A stretch of DNA of 64,000 nt from Acidovorax sp. NB1 (GCF_005405905.1 NZ_BJHU01000043.1:1-64000), one strand, 5' to 3'. Positions 1 to 8,302 are shown, counted from the stretch's first letter. The notes: generated by a model not told the origin, from the sequence alone. A program made the numbers and translations.

Positions 1-1
1 T

Positions 2-1057
2 CGGCGTTTTGGCATCTCACCCAAGACTGGATATGAGCTGCTCAAGCGTTTTGCCAGCGAAGGCGAGAAGGCTTTCACCCAGCGCTCACGCCGCCCGCTG
101 CACAGCCCCCTCCAGACCGCTGAGGCTGTGCAATCGGCCGTGCTGGAGCTGCGCAGGCAACACCCAGCCTGGGGCGCGCGCAAGATCTGCCGACGGCTGC
201 AGGATCTGGGCCATGAGCAGGTGCCTGCCCCCAGCACGGTCACGGACCTGCTGCGCCGCCATGGGCTGATCGCTCCAGCGGACAACGATACCCAAGGCGA
301 ATGGCAACGTTTCGAGCACGAACTGCCCAATGGCCTGTGGCAGATGGATTTCAAGGGCTGTTTCGAGACGGCGGCAGGGCGCTGCTCGCCGCTGACCCTG
401 CTAGACGACCATTCGCGCTTCACATTGGCCACGACGGCTTGCAGCAAGACCGACGCTGCCACGGTCCAAGCGCTGCTGCAGGGCGTCTTCGAGCGCTATG
501 GGTTGCCTGCGCGCATCAATTCCGACAATGGCGCGCCTTGGGGATCTCCCAGCGCCCCGGGCCACTTGAGCTGCCTGGATGTCTGGTTGATTCGCCTGGG
601 CGTTCGCAGCAGCCACAGCAGTCCATACCATCCGCAGACCAACGGAAAGATCGAGCGCTTTCACCGCTCTCTGAAGGCCGAGGTGCTGCGCGGGCGGACT
701 TTCGACAGCCTGGCACAGGCGCAGGAGGCGATGCAGCGCTGGCGTGAGATCTACAACCACCACCGGCCCCAAGAGGCACTGGCAATGCAGACACCGGTGC
801 AGCACTACCGCATGAGTCTCCGGCCCATGCCAACGATCCTGGCACCCATCGAGTACGCCGAGCGCGACCACGTGCTCACGGTGGGCTGGAATGGCTTTGT
901 GAAGTTCCGGGGACACAAGCTGCGGCTATCCAGCGCACTGCACAGGCTGCCGGTCGCCTTGCGCCCGGATGATCTGCACGACGGGTGCTTTGACCTGTAC
1001 TTCTGTCACCAGCGATTCATGCGCCTGGACATGAACGCTTTGACGGCTTCCAATTGA
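2..1057 (+). CDS. IS481-family transposase, 5' end cut by window
   Basis: DDE transposase that moves its own insertion sequence. The frame is open from base 2 without a start, so the N-terminus lies outside the window. The first residues visible look like a helix-turn-helix (RRFGISPKTGYELLKRF). The rve catalytic core follows: first Asp in WQMDFKG, second Asp in SDNGAPW, catalytic Glu in NGKIERFHRSLK. About 350 codons are visible, close to the full IS481 size, so only a short N-terminal piece is missing. No frameshift or internal stop is seen, so the element may be intact. The only neighbour is the dehydrogenase cluster downstream, which it does not interrupt. Confidence 0.93.
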   Translation, partial: RRFGISPKTGYELLKRFASEGEKAFTQRSRRPLHSPLQTAEAVQSAVLELRRQHPAWGARKICRRLQDLGHEQVPAPSTVTDLLRRHGLIAPADNDTQGEWQRFEHELPNGLWQMDFKGCFETAAGRCSPLTLLDDHSRFTLATTACSKTDAATVQALLQGVFERYGLPARINSDNGAPWGSPSAPGHLSCLDVWLIRLGVRSSHSSPYHPQTNGKIERFHRSLKAEVLRGRTFDSLAQAQEAMQRWREIYNHHRPQEALAMQTPVQHYRMSLRPMPTILAPIEYAERDHVLTVGWNGFVKFRGHKLRLSSALHRLPVALRPDDLHDGCFDLYFCHQRFMRLDMNALTASN

Positions 1058-1066
1058 CGAGGTGTT

Positions 1067-1111
1067 CCCTATGTCCCCGCACACCTGTTACCCATGTGTC
1101 CGGTCTGAACA
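1067..1111 (+). repeat. Probable right terminal repeat of the IS481-type element
   Basis: Directly after the transposase stop there are two similar tandem motifs, CCTATGTCCCCGC and CCCATGTGTCCGG, followed by TCTGAACA. IS481-group elements commonly carry such repeated ATGTC-type motifs as transposase-binding sub-repeats in their ends. The left end is outside the window, so the inverted-repeat match and target duplication cannot be verified; the outer boundary is approximate. Confidence 0.55.
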
Positions 1112-1249
1112 GGCGACGCGAAAGAAAGTTACTCGCATGCCGGGCGACTCCCGGCCTCCACCCCCAGCAAAAGCACGCCGTCCAACCCAGCACACAGTCC
1201 CAGACTCAAACAGGCTCAGCCCAACCGCTTGGACCCCCAATAGAAACTA

Positions 1250-1300
1250 TAAAAACAATAGCTAAAAAAGCTTACCAGACAGGCGGAAACGCCCAAAAAG
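1250..1300. repeat. Dispersed TAGCTA-type repeat, copy 1
   Basis: Contains AATAGCTAAAAAAGC at one end and a small GGCG-GAAA-CGCC hairpin followed by AAAAAG at the other, the same layout as the copies near 4.97, 11.3, 18.0, 30.2, 32.9, 35.4, 41.8 and 53.7 kb. It lies just beyond the stop of the leftward dehydrogenase gene and could act as its transcript end. Confidence 0.5.
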
Positions 1301-1311
1301 ACTCAAAAAAA

Positions 1312-2133
1312 TCAAACCCACCCCGCATCTACCTTGAACTCCTGCGCCGTACACATCGCCGCATCGTCCGACGCCAAAAACAAAACCATCCGCGCAATGT
1401 CATGCGGCCGCAGCTTGTCTGGCAAACACTGGTTGCGCGCCAGCTCCTTCTCCCCCTCGGCGTCCAGCCACAGCTTGATCTGCCGCTCCGTCATCACCCA
1501 GCCCGGCGACACCGTGTTGATGCGGATCCGGTCCTGCCCCAGCGTCTTGGCCAGCCCGCGCGTGAGGCCGTTCACCGACGACTTGGCAATGGCATAGCAG
1601 GGGTAGCCCGTGCCCTTGCCCTGCCAGCCGGTGGAACCCAGGTTGATCACCGAGCCCGCGCCCAGCCTGCGCATGCCCGGCACCACGGCCTGGATGGCGA
1701 AGAAGGCGGGGCGTTCGTTGATGGCCATGCGCTCGTCGTAGTACTCGGGGGTTACGGACTCCAGCGTGTGCCGGTCGTCGCTGGCCACGTTGTTCACCAG
1801 CACCGCAAAGTCGCTGCCCAGCTCGGCCGCCGCTTCGGCCACACAGGCCTGCAGGGCGTTCACATCGCGCACATCACACACACGCCACCAGGGCCGGGGC
1901 AGGCCTGCGTCGGCAATGTGCTGGGCCAGGGCTTCGCTCGCGTTGCGCGCCACGTCCACAAACGCCACGCGGGCGCCTTGCTCGGCAAACGCCGCCACGA
2001 TGGCCGCGCCAATGCCGCTGCCGCCGCCGGTCACAAACACGGCGCGGCCTTGCAAGCTGGGGAATTTCGCCAAGCCCTGGGGGGCACCCGTGGCATCGGT
2101 CGAGGAAGAGGAGGGGGTAAAAAGCTGTGACAT
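1312..2133 (-). CDS. SDR-family sugar dehydrogenase
   Basis: Short-chain dehydrogenase, 273 residues from the ATG at 2133; an in-frame TTG at 2160 would add nine residues. NAD(P) is bound by TGGGSGIG near residue 35. Catalytic Ser lies in NLGST and the Tyr/Lys pair in YAIAK. The usual NNAG motif reads NNVAS, a variant known in sugar-oxidising SDRs. Neighbours are a divergent SMP-30 lactonase and an aldose 1-epimerase, which fits oxidation of an aldose (arabinose, galactose or xylose type) to its lactone in the cytoplasm. The exact sugar cannot be read from sequence. Length is normal for the family. Confidence 0.85.
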   Translation of the reverse strand: MSQLFTPSSSSTDATGAPQGLAKFPSLQGRAVFVTGGGSGIGAAIVAAFAEQGARVAFVDVARNASEALAQHIADAGLPRPWWRVCDVRDVNALQACVAEAAAELGSDFAVLVNNVASDDRHTLESVTPEYYDERMAINERPAFFAIQAVVPGMRRLGAGSVINLGSTGWQGKGTGYPCYAIAKSSVNGLTRGLAKTLGQDRIRINTVSPGWVMTERQIKLWLDAEGEKELARNQCLPDKLRPHDIARMVLFLASDDAAMCTAQEFKVDAGWV

Positions 2134-2177
2134 ATCAATATTGCAATCAATTAATGGCAAAAAAATTCATTTCAAGC

Positions 2178-2193
2178 ATCAATTGGCGTTGAT
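2178..2193. promoter_or_regulatory. Candidate operator between divergent sugar genes
   Basis: Inverted repeat ATCAA-TTGGCG-TTGAT in the 124 bp between the divergent dehydrogenase and lactonase starts. The surrounding sequence is AT-rich (2130-2200), unlike the genes. No regulator gene lies next to it, so the binding protein is unknown. Confidence 0.4.
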
Positions 2194-2257
2194 AAGATGC
2201 CGCTCGTCAAGTGCCTGGCGGCAGGCCGATGCAAAAAAACGACCGGAGACAACCCAC

Positions 2258-3211
2258 GTGCGCCCTTCGCTGGATACCCCCATCCCACCGTCCAGCGGCG
2301 CGTCCGCCTCTGCGCCAACGCCCACCAGCGCCTTGCGCTGCGTGATGGCACTGGGCAACGCGCTGGGCGAGGGCGTGCTGTGGTCGGTGCGCGAGCAGGC
2401 GGTGTACTGGGTGGACATCCTCCAGCACGAGCTGCACCGCTGGAGCCCGGCCACCAGCGCCCACCAGCGCTGGACGTTTGACGAAGAAATCTCCGCCGTC
2501 GCCGAGCGCGCCAACGCCCCGGGCTTCATCGTCACCTTGCGCAGGGGCTTTGCACTGTTCGACCCCGCTGCCGACATCGCCCCGCGCTACCTGCACCAGC
2601 CCGAGCCAGAGCGCACCGGCAACCGATTCAACGACGGCAAGTGCGACGCCCAGGGGCGCTTTTGGGGTGGCAGCATGGACTTTGCGTGCGAGGCCCCCAC
2701 GGGCGCGCTGTACACCTACACCGCCAGCGGCGACTGCGTGCGGCACGACGATGGCTTTGCCGTGACCAACGGCCCCACCTGGGCCACCACTGCGCAGGGC
2801 CCGGCCATGTTTTTCAACGACACGGTGCAGGGCACGACCTACCGCTACCGCTGCGACCCGGCCACCGGCACCGTGAGCGACAAAACGCTGTGGAAGCGCT
2901 GGCCCTCTGCGGACGGCGTGCCCGACGGCATGACCACAGACGCGCAAGGCTGCCTGTGGGTGGCGCACTGGGGCGGTGGCTGCGTCACCTGCCACGATGC
3001 CGACACCGCCGACGAGCTGGCCCGCATCCCGCTGCCCGTGAGCCAGGTCACCAACTGCGCCTTTGGCGGTGCGGACCTGCGCACGCTGTACATCACCTCG
3101 GCCCGCACCGGCCTCACGCCCCAGCAGCTCGCGGCCGAGCCGCTGGCCGGTGCACTGTTTGCCGTGGACGTCAGCACGCCCGGTCTTTCCGCACACCTGT
3201 TTGGCGGCTGA
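2258..3211 (+). CDS. SMP-30/gluconolactonase-family sugar lactonase
   Basis: Beta-propeller metal-dependent lactonase, 317 residues, expected to open the aldonolactone made by the neighbouring dehydrogenase. Family motifs are LGEGVLW near the start (metal-binding Glu), GNRFNDGKCD with metal Asn, NGPTWA, and DGVPDGMTTD with metal Asp. The GTG at 2258 is chosen because GGAGAC sits 8 bases upstream (the same context precedes the genes at 20033 and 30409) and because the first propeller strand begins before the internal ATG at 2345. Followed 75 bp later by the epimerase on the same strand, so probably one operon. Confidence 0.87.
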   Translation: MRPSLDTPIPPSSGASASAPTPTSALRCVMALGNALGEGVLWSVREQAVYWVDILQHELHRWSPATSAHQRWTFDEEISAVAERANAPGFIVTLRRGFALFDPAADIAPRYLHQPEPERTGNRFNDGKCDAQGRFWGGSMDFACEAPTGALYTYTASGDCVRHDDGFAVTNGPTWATTAQGPAMFFNDTVQGTTYRYRCDPATGTVSDKTLWKRWPSADGVPDGMTTDAQGCLWVAHWGGGCVTCHDADTADELARIPLPVSQVTNCAFGGADLRTLYITSARTGLTPQQLAAEPLAGALFAVDVSTPGLSAHLFGG

Positions 3212-3286
3212 CGCCGACCCCACGCGCAGCGGCGGGGCCGTGGCTCCGCCATTCTTTTTCTCCATCCCGCAGAAAGCACACCGCCC

Positions 3287-4222
3287 ATGACCGAGGCCTC
3301 TTCATCCCACCCCATCGTCTGGCTGCACCACGCGGGGCAGCACTTGGGCTTGGTGCCCACGCTCGGCGGCAGCGTGGCGGCCTGGCAGATCGACGACCCG
3401 CAAGCGGCGGGCGCGCGCATCGACCTGTGGCGGCCGTGGGACGGCGCCACGCCCGACCTGTACCAGCTCGCGTCGTTTGCCATGGTGCCCTGGTCCAACC
3501 GCATCAGCGGCGGCGGGTTTGAGCATGCGGGGCAGTTCCACCCCATGCGGCCCAACCGCGTGGGCGAGCCGTACCCCATCCACGGCGATGGCTGGCTGCA
3601 GCCCTGGCAACTGAGCCAGCCCGCACCCGACACGCTGCAGATGCAGCTGCGGTCAGACCACTTCGACGGCAACCCCTACGAGTACGAATGCGTGCAGACC
3701 TTCCGCCTGGTGGATGGCGGCCTGGACCAGTCGGTGCAGGTGCGGCACCTGGGCGCGCAGCCGCTGCCCTATGGCCTGGGCCTGCACCCCTGGTTTCCGC
3801 GCACGCCCGCCACGCGCATCACGGCGCCGGTGCAGGGCGTGTGGCTGTGTGGCGACGACCCCTTGCCCACGGAGCACACGCAGCACTTCCCGCCCGGCTG
3901 GGACTTGAACAGCGGCGCGCCCGCACACGGTGGCCTCATCGACAACGCCTACACCGGCTGGGGCGGCACGGCGCACATCGACTGGCCCGAGCGCGGCCTG
4001 CGCCTCACGGCCCACATGCCCGATTTTGAAAAAGATGGCGGCACGGCACACCACTACTGCCTGGTCTACCGCCCACCACAGGGCCCCGCGTTCTGCTTCG
4101 AGCCCATCACTCAACCCATCGACGCCTTTCACCAACCGGGGCAGCCCGGCCTGCGCACGCTGGCGCAAGGGGAGGCAATGGTGATGAATGTGCAGTGGCG
4201 CTACTCGGCCCTGCGCGGTTGA
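3287..4222 (+). CDS. Aldose 1-epimerase family protein
   Basis: Mutarotase-fold protein of 311 residues that interconverts alpha and beta anomers of aldoses, supplying the form used by the dehydrogenase. Visible family marks are VPWSNRISGGGF near residue 67, IHGDGW (His) near residue 99, and a catalytic His in GLHPWFPR near residue 168; a Glu lies in FCFEPIT near the C-terminus. No signal peptide, so cytoplasmic. It is the second gene after the lactonase. Substrate is not determined by sequence. Confidence 0.87.
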   Translation: MTEASSSHPIVWLHHAGQHLGLVPTLGGSVAAWQIDDPQAAGARIDLWRPWDGATPDLYQLASFAMVPWSNRISGGGFEHAGQFHPMRPNRVGEPYPIHGDGWLQPWQLSQPAPDTLQMQLRSDHFDGNPYEYECVQTFRLVDGGLDQSVQVRHLGAQPLPYGLGLHPWFPRTPATRITAPVQGVWLCGDDPLPTEHTQHFPPGWDLNSGAPAHGGLIDNAYTGWGGTAHIDWPERGLRLTAHMPDFEKDGGTAHHYCLVYRPPQGPAFCFEPITQPIDAFHQPGQPGLRTLAQGEAMVMNVQWRYSALRG

Positions 4223-4275
4223 GGGCGCATGCCAACGCGCAGCCGGGGTTGAGAACCGCAGGTAGCGCGCAGCGC

Positions 4276-4914
4276 TCAGCCTGCTTTCTGCCTTGTGCCC
4301 TTGCGGCGGCTGCCCATCGCGTTCAGCTCCACCGCCGCGCGGATCAGCGCGCGAAACGCATCCGCATTCAGCGCATCGCCCTCATGAAAATCGATGGCCC
4401 GGCGTGCGTTGCCGTCCAGGCTGGCGTTGAACAACCGGCTGGGGTCGGGCAGGGATGCGCCCTTCAAGAAAGTCAGCTTGACGGCGGCGTTGTAGCTCTC
4501 GCCCGTGCACAAGATGCCGCCCAGCGACCACACCGGCGTGCCGCGCCACTTCCACTCTTCCACCACACTCGGCGCCGCCTCGTGAATCAGCTGGCGCACC
4601 CGCGCCAGTGCCTCCCCCCGCCAGCCGCCCAGGTCGGCAATGCGCTGGTCAATCAGCGCCGATGCCGCAGGGCCTGAAGGCGTCCCGGCTTCTGCCGAAG
4701 ATGCCTGCTGCGGCGCAGCGGAAGCCGGTTTGCCGGGCGACAGGGCCACGGGGGGGGAGGGGAGTTTTTTGGCAACAGCCACAGCGGGGTCCTTGGTGGG
4801 TGGGGCGGTGTGCAGCGGCGCGCAGGGCGGCGCGAAAGGTTTGCCATTGTTGCCGTCGCCTGTGCTTTGGCAAGCCCCAAGGCTTGGCGAGAAGCATCCC
4901 TCACGGATGAGCAT
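4276..4914 (-). CDS. DUF1801 domain protein
   Basis: The C-terminal ~140 residues match the DUF1801 (YdhG/YjbR/CyaY-like) fold: IDQRIADLGGW, LARVRQLIHEAAP, EEWKWRGTPVWS and FLKGASLPDPS. Biochemical role of the family is unknown. The first ~90 residues are low-complexity (Ala, Pro, Lys) and may be a linker or not translated. Start is uncertain: the ATG at 4914 is used, a TTG at 4983 lies inside a repeat, and a GTG giving VAVAKKLPS would be a typical DUF1801 N-terminus. Convergent with the epimerase gene. Confidence 0.75.
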   Translation of the reverse strand: MLIREGCFSPSLGACQSTGDGNNGKPFAPPCAPLHTAPPTKDPAVAVAKKLPSPPVALSPGKPASAAPQQASSAEAGTPSGPAASALIDQRIADLGGWRGEALARVRQLIHEAAPSVVEEWKWRGTPVWSLGGILCTGESYNAAVKLTFLKGASLPDPSRLFNASLDGNARRAIDFHEGDALNADAFRALIRAAVELNAMGSRRKGTRQKAG

Positions 4915-4949
4915 GCGTGCCTGGTCGAATTCTGAATGAAATAGACATC

Positions 4950-4990
4950 CACCGCCCTTCCAGTAAGCGCTAGCAGCTATCAATTTTGAT
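4950..4990. repeat. Dispersed TAGCTAT-type repeat, copy 2
   Basis: CGCCCTTCCAGTAAGCGC, TAGCAGCTATCAA and a short AT-rich tail. It closely parallels the copy at 11277-11320 (GTAAGCGCTAGTAGCTATCAA). It lies between the DUF1801 and yjjJ genes. Confidence 0.7.
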
Positions 4991-5071
4991 TTCTGGCGTT
5001 TATCCCTGCAAGGATGGAAAGAGGCCCGCGCAGCCCATTCGTGGTTGCGCAGGCTCAGCTTCCCTCATTAA

Positions 5072-5093
5072 TCTATTCTTTTATCTATTCAAT
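5072..5093 (+). promoter_or_regulatory. Tandem TCTATTC repeats upstream of yjjJ
   Basis: TCTATTC occurs at 5072 and 5084, 12 bp apart, in an AT-rich stretch 30-50 bp before the yjjJ start. The longer form TCTATTCAAT recurs inside the gene at 5288-5297. Since YjjJ carries its own N-terminal DNA-binding domain, these are candidate autoregulatory sites. Confidence 0.4.
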
Positions 5094-5122
5094 TTTCAAT
5101 TCAAACGGCGTATGCTTGAGCC

Positions 5123-6481
5123 ATGCCCTCCGCCGCCCAGACCCACGCCAACGCCATCCGCACCCTGTTGCACCCCGGCCCCACCAAAGCGCAGAAGCTG
5201 GCCCAGGCGCTCCAGGTCAGCCAGCCCACCGTCTCCCGGGCACTCAGCGCGCTGGGGGGCGACGTGGTGCCCTTTGGCGCTGCAAGATCTATTCAATACA
5301 CGCTCCGCGATCCAGTCCGCGCCGATCTGGAGGCCACCGTGTACCGCGTCACCCCCCAGGGCGCACTGGAAACCCTGGGTACCCTCGTCCCGGTGTGCCC
5401 GCAGGGCTTTGTGATGGTCGAAGCGGGTGGAGCCCGGCTGCACAGCGACGGCCTGCCGTGGTGGATTTTTGACATGCGCCCGCAGGGCTACCTGGGGCGC
5501 GCCTACTGCCAGCGGCACGGCCAGCGCCTGGGCTTGCCCGAGCGGCTGGGCGACTGGAGCGACACCCACGCGCTGCGCGCCATCCTGGACCAGGGCGACG
5601 ACATGCCCGGCAACCTGCTCATCGGCCCCACCGCGCGCGACCAGTTCGTCAACGCGCCCGACCCCGTGCCCATTGCCGCCGCGCAAAAGCTGCACACCTA
5701 CGCCCAGTTGGCCGACCTGGCCGCGCGCGGCGAAGTGGCGGGCTCGTCCGCTGCCGGAGAGCAGCCCAAGTTCACCGCCTACGCAGAGCAAGCCGATGGC
5801 ACCGCCGCGCATGTGATGGTCAAGTTCACCGCAGAGCTCGACACCCCCGTCAGCGCCCGCTGGCGCGACCTGCTGCTGGCCGAACACATCGCCCTGCAGG
5901 TCCTGCGCGACCACGGCGTGCCTGCCGCGCAGTCAGTTACCTGGATGCACGGCACCCAACGGTTTTTGGAAGTGCAGCGGTTCGACCGGCTGGGCGCGCG
6001 TGGGCGCAGGGCGCTGCACTCCTTCGCGGCGCTGGATGCCGAGTTTGTCGGCAGCGGCGGCAACTGGCCGGTGATTGCCAGGGCGCTGCTGAAGTCCGGG
6101 GTCATCACCCCCCAGGCCTTTGACACGGCCTGCCTGCTGTGGGCGTTTGGCACCTTGATCGGCAACACCGACATGCACAGCGGCAATCTGTCGTGTTTGT
6201 CAGAGGGGCGCAGGCCTTACGAGTTGGCGCCTGCGTATGACATGACGCCCATGGCGTTTGCACCCACGGCGGGGGGAGGTTTGCGGGATCGGAGGCTGGA
6301 ACTGACGGTGGGGGAGCAGGTCAGCGCGGCGGCTTGGAAAGAGGCACTTACGATGGCACAGGTATTCGTTCGGCGGATAGATGGCGAGGAAGGATTCAGC
6401 GCGGGTTTTGACGCGTGCAAAGCTGAGTTGGTGCGCCATGTGACGGTGGCTGCGGAGCGTGTCGGGCGGCTAGTGGTTTAG
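5123..6481 (+). CDS. yjjJ: HipA-family kinase/toxin YjjJ with fused HTH
   Basis: 452 residues, near the length of E. coli YjjJ. An N-terminal winged helix-turn-helix (residues ~20-50, LAQALQVSQPTVSRALSAL) is followed by a HipA-type Ser/Thr kinase fold. Kinase marks are AGEQPKFTAY (nucleotide-binding loop), IGNTDMHSGN (catalytic Asp/Asn region) and APAYDMTPM (metal-binding Asp). Classical HipA relies on a separate HipB antitoxin; here no hipB-like gene is adjacent and the DNA-binding part is in the same chain. Target of phosphorylation is not known from sequence. Cytoplasmic; apparently monocistronic. Confidence 0.88.
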   Translation: MPSAAQTHANAIRTLLHPGPTKAQKLAQALQVSQPTVSRALSALGGDVVPFGAARSIQYTLRDPVRADLEATVYRVTPQGALETLGTLVPVCPQGFVMVEAGGARLHSDGLPWWIFDMRPQGYLGRAYCQRHGQRLGLPERLGDWSDTHALRAILDQGDDMPGNLLIGPTARDQFVNAPDPVPIAAAQKLHTYAQLADLAARGEVAGSSAAGEQPKFTAYAEQADGTAAHVMVKFTAELDTPVSARWRDLLLAEHIALQVLRDHGVPAAQSVTWMHGTQRFLEVQRFDRLGARGRRALHSFAALDAEFVGSGGNWPVIARALLKSGVITPQAFDTACLLWAFGTLIGNTDMHSGNLSCLSEGRRPYELAPAYDMTPMAFAPTAGGGLRDRRLELTVGEQVSAAAWKEALTMAQVFVRRIDGEEGFSAGFDACKAELVRHVTVAAERVGRLVV

Positions 6482-6599
6482 AGGGGGCGACCAGCGCTGC
6501 TGCGCCTTGCTCCATCATTTTGAGGTCAGCGGCGCACTTGCAGGCGGTCTGCGCGGCCCGGCTCACACTCGCGGTGCCCTTCTGCATGGCAGGGCCTGA

Positions 6600-7313
6600 C
6601 TACGCGCCGTAGGCCGCCATGAAGACCCGTACGGCCTCGCGCAGCAGGGCGTTGTTTTCCCGGGGATCTGGCCGGTCGAGCATTAGCAACCCGCGGAAGT
6701 GTCCGGAACCCAGAAACATGGACAGGAAAAGGTCCGCAGCCTGAAGCGGGTTCCGCACCTTCAGCGTGCCCGCCAAGTGGGCGCGCCGCAGGTACGCCGC
6801 CAGTTCGCTGGTTGCACGCTCCGGGCCTACCTTGTAAAACTCGCGGCAGACTTCCGGTTGCGCCCCCGCGACTCCGTAGACGGAGCGCAACGCGCCAAGC
6901 GCGTCGTCCCCACGTGTCAATGCAAGGAACCGGGTGCCGATTGTCCGCAGTGCCTTCTCTGGCTCGGCCGGATCCAGCGCCTCGGCGCCCGGGACGTCCG
7001 CCACCACCACCGCTGTCCTGTCGCGCACGACCGCGTGGAAAAGTCCCTCCTTGGACCCGAAGTTTTTGTAAACGGTCATCTTGGACACACCAGCATCCGC
7101 TGCGATGGCATCCACGCTGGCACGCTCCAGGCCATGCTCATTGAAGTGTTTTTGTGCCGCCTCCAGGATGCGCCGCACACGCTCAGGATCGCGTGGTCGG
7201 CCACGTTGGGACTTGGGCGAGGGCGAGGGCGAGGGCGAGGGCGAGGGCGAGGGCGAGGGCGAGGGCGAGGGCGAGGGCGAGGGCGAGGGCGAGGGCGATA
7301 GGGAGGTTGACAT
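6600..7313 (-). CDS. TetR/AcrR-family repressor with Ser-Pro repeat N-terminus
   Basis: 237 residues. After MSTSL come 14 Ser-Pro dipeptides encoded by a hexanucleotide repeat, then a TetR DNA-binding domain (RILEAAQKHFNEHG, VDAIAADAGVSKMTVYKNFGSKEGLF) and a ligand-binding C-terminal domain. It faces a flavoprotein gene, and a strong palindrome lies just upstream of its start, so it probably represses that gene and itself. The Ser-Pro tail is not part of the family. An alternative start after the repeat is not obvious, since no ATG follows until the C-terminal domain helices. Confidence 0.88.
   Translation of the reverse strand: MSTSLSPSPSPSPSPSPSPSPSPSPSPSPSPSPKSQRGRPRDPERVRRILEAAQKHFNEHGLERASVDAIAADAGVSKMTVYKNFGSKEGLFHAVVRDRTAVVVADVPGAEALDPAEPEKALRTIGTRFLALTRGDDALGALRSVYGVAGAQPEVCREFYKVGPERATSELAAYLRRAHLAGTLKVRNPLQAADLFLSMFLGSGHFRGLLMLDRPDPRENNALLREAVRVFMAAYGA
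7215..7298 (+). repeat. 14 perfect copies of the hexamer GGGCGA
   Basis: Uninterrupted hexanucleotide microsatellite, 84 bp, lying inside the TetR gene and read on the minus strand as Ser-Pro codons (TCGCCC). Because the unit is six bases, gain or loss of copies keeps the frame and changes only tail length. Confidence 0.97.
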
Positions 7314-7318
7314 GGTCT

Positions 7319-7346
7319 ATATAGTGTACTTGACTGTACATTATAT
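7319..7346. promoter_or_regulatory. Palindromic TetR operator candidate
   Basis: Inverted repeat with 11-base arms, ATATAGTGTAC and GTACATTATAT, one mismatch, 6-base spacer. It starts 6 bp upstream of the repressor start and 48 bp upstream of the divergent flavoprotein ATG, the usual place for a TetR site that controls both genes. Confidence 0.7.
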
Positions 7347-7356
7347 AAATCTTATA

Positions 7357-7371
7357 TTACTGTACTTGTAA
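7357..7371. promoter_or_regulatory. Second, weaker palindrome in the same intergenic region
   Basis: TTAC-TGTACTT-GTAA. The core TGTACTTG also occurs in the first palindrome at 7325-7332, so both could bind the same TetR dimer. Confidence 0.35.
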
Positions 7372-7393
7372 GTCCAATAATAAATCAGCCTAC

Positions 7394-8302
7394 ATGGAGC
7401 CCATCACCATGGATGACGTCATCATCATCGGCGGCAGCTTTGCTGGCCTCGCCGCCGCCCTGCAACTCGGCCGTGCCCGCCGCAAAGTCACTGTTCTCGA
7501 TACGGGGCGGCCGCGCAATCGCTTCGGTCATCACTCGCATGGCCTGCTCGGTCACGATCACAAGCCACCGCTGGACATCCTGGCTGAGGCGCGGCAGCAG
7601 CTGGCGCGCTATCCTGCGATCAGACTGGTCAGTGCCCGGGCCGAGAGCGTGTCTGGCGCCATCGACGACTTCTGCGTCGTCACTGACGACAAAGAAAGCC
7701 TCAGGGCGCGTCGCCTGATCCTGAGCTATGGCGTCGCCGACCAGATGCCCAATGTTCCAGGCTTCGCCGAAAGCTGGGGCACGTCGATCGTGCCGTGCCC
7801 CTATTGCGACGGCTTTGAAGTCGCCGACCAGCATTGGGGCGTCCTCTGGTCGGGCCCGCAGTCGTTCCAGTCTGTCAGGCTGTTCCGCGATTGGACTGAC
7901 AAGCTGACGGTCTTTGCCGATGGCCATGACATTGCGCCAGATGTCCTGGCCGATCTGGCGCGCCGCAACATCCCAGTTGCCGATGGCCGAATCGTCGAAA
8001 TCGCCCACCAGCAGGGTCACATCGCCACCGTCAATCTCGATACCGGCCGCAACGTCGCCGTCGATATCCTGTTTGCCCAGCCGCGCAACAAGCCGTCCGC
8101 AAGCCTGCATGCATCACTGGGCCTCGCCACGGTCGATACGCCCACCAGCATCGTCCTCAAGGTTGATGAGCGCCGCCAAACCAGCGTGCCCGGCATCTAC
8201 GCAGCTGGCGACCTCGCGACGCCCTTCTTGCCCTCGGTCACCCAGTCAACATGGCAGGGCGCGATGGCGGGCATCTTTGCCCAGCAATCAATGGTGGTTT
8301 GA
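7394..8302 (+). CDS. Thioredoxin-reductase-like FAD flavoprotein
   Basis: 302 residues; ATG at 7409 (MDDVIIIGG) is an equally good start. FAD-binding IIGGSFAGLAAALQLGRA at the N-terminus, a CPYC redox pair at residues ~135-138 in PCPYCDGFE, and the C-terminal FAD motif GIYAAGDLAT. The CPYC is placed as in bacterial thioredoxin reductase, but the NAD(P)H-binding GxGxxA is poorly kept (WSGPQSFQSVRL), so it may be a thiol oxidase or a reductase with another electron donor. Divergent from the TetR gene and likely under its control. Codon use (CTCGAT, GTCGCC-rich) differs from neighbours, hinting at transfer. Confidence 0.85.
   Translation: MEPITMDDVIIIGGSFAGLAAALQLGRARRKVTVLDTGRPRNRFGHHSHGLLGHDHKPPLDILAEARQQLARYPAIRLVSARAESVSGAIDDFCVVTDDKESLRARRLILSYGVADQMPNVPGFAESWGTSIVPCPYCDGFEVADQHWGVLWSGPQSFQSVRLFRDWTDKLTVFADGHDIAPDVLADLARRNIPVADGRIVEIAHQQGHIATVNLDTGRNVAVDILFAQPRNKPSASLHASLGLATVDTPTSIVLKVDERRQTSVPGIYAAGDLATPFLPSVTQSTWQGAMAGIFAQQSMVV

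Noticed and set aside
1054..2130. 358-codon plus-strand frame across the IS end and the dehydrogenase
   Set aside because: Runs antisense to a clear SDR gene and across the IS end; no domain.
7215..7298. Possible CRISPR-like repeat array
   Set aside because: Perfect 6-bp tandem repeat without spacers and inside a coding frame.
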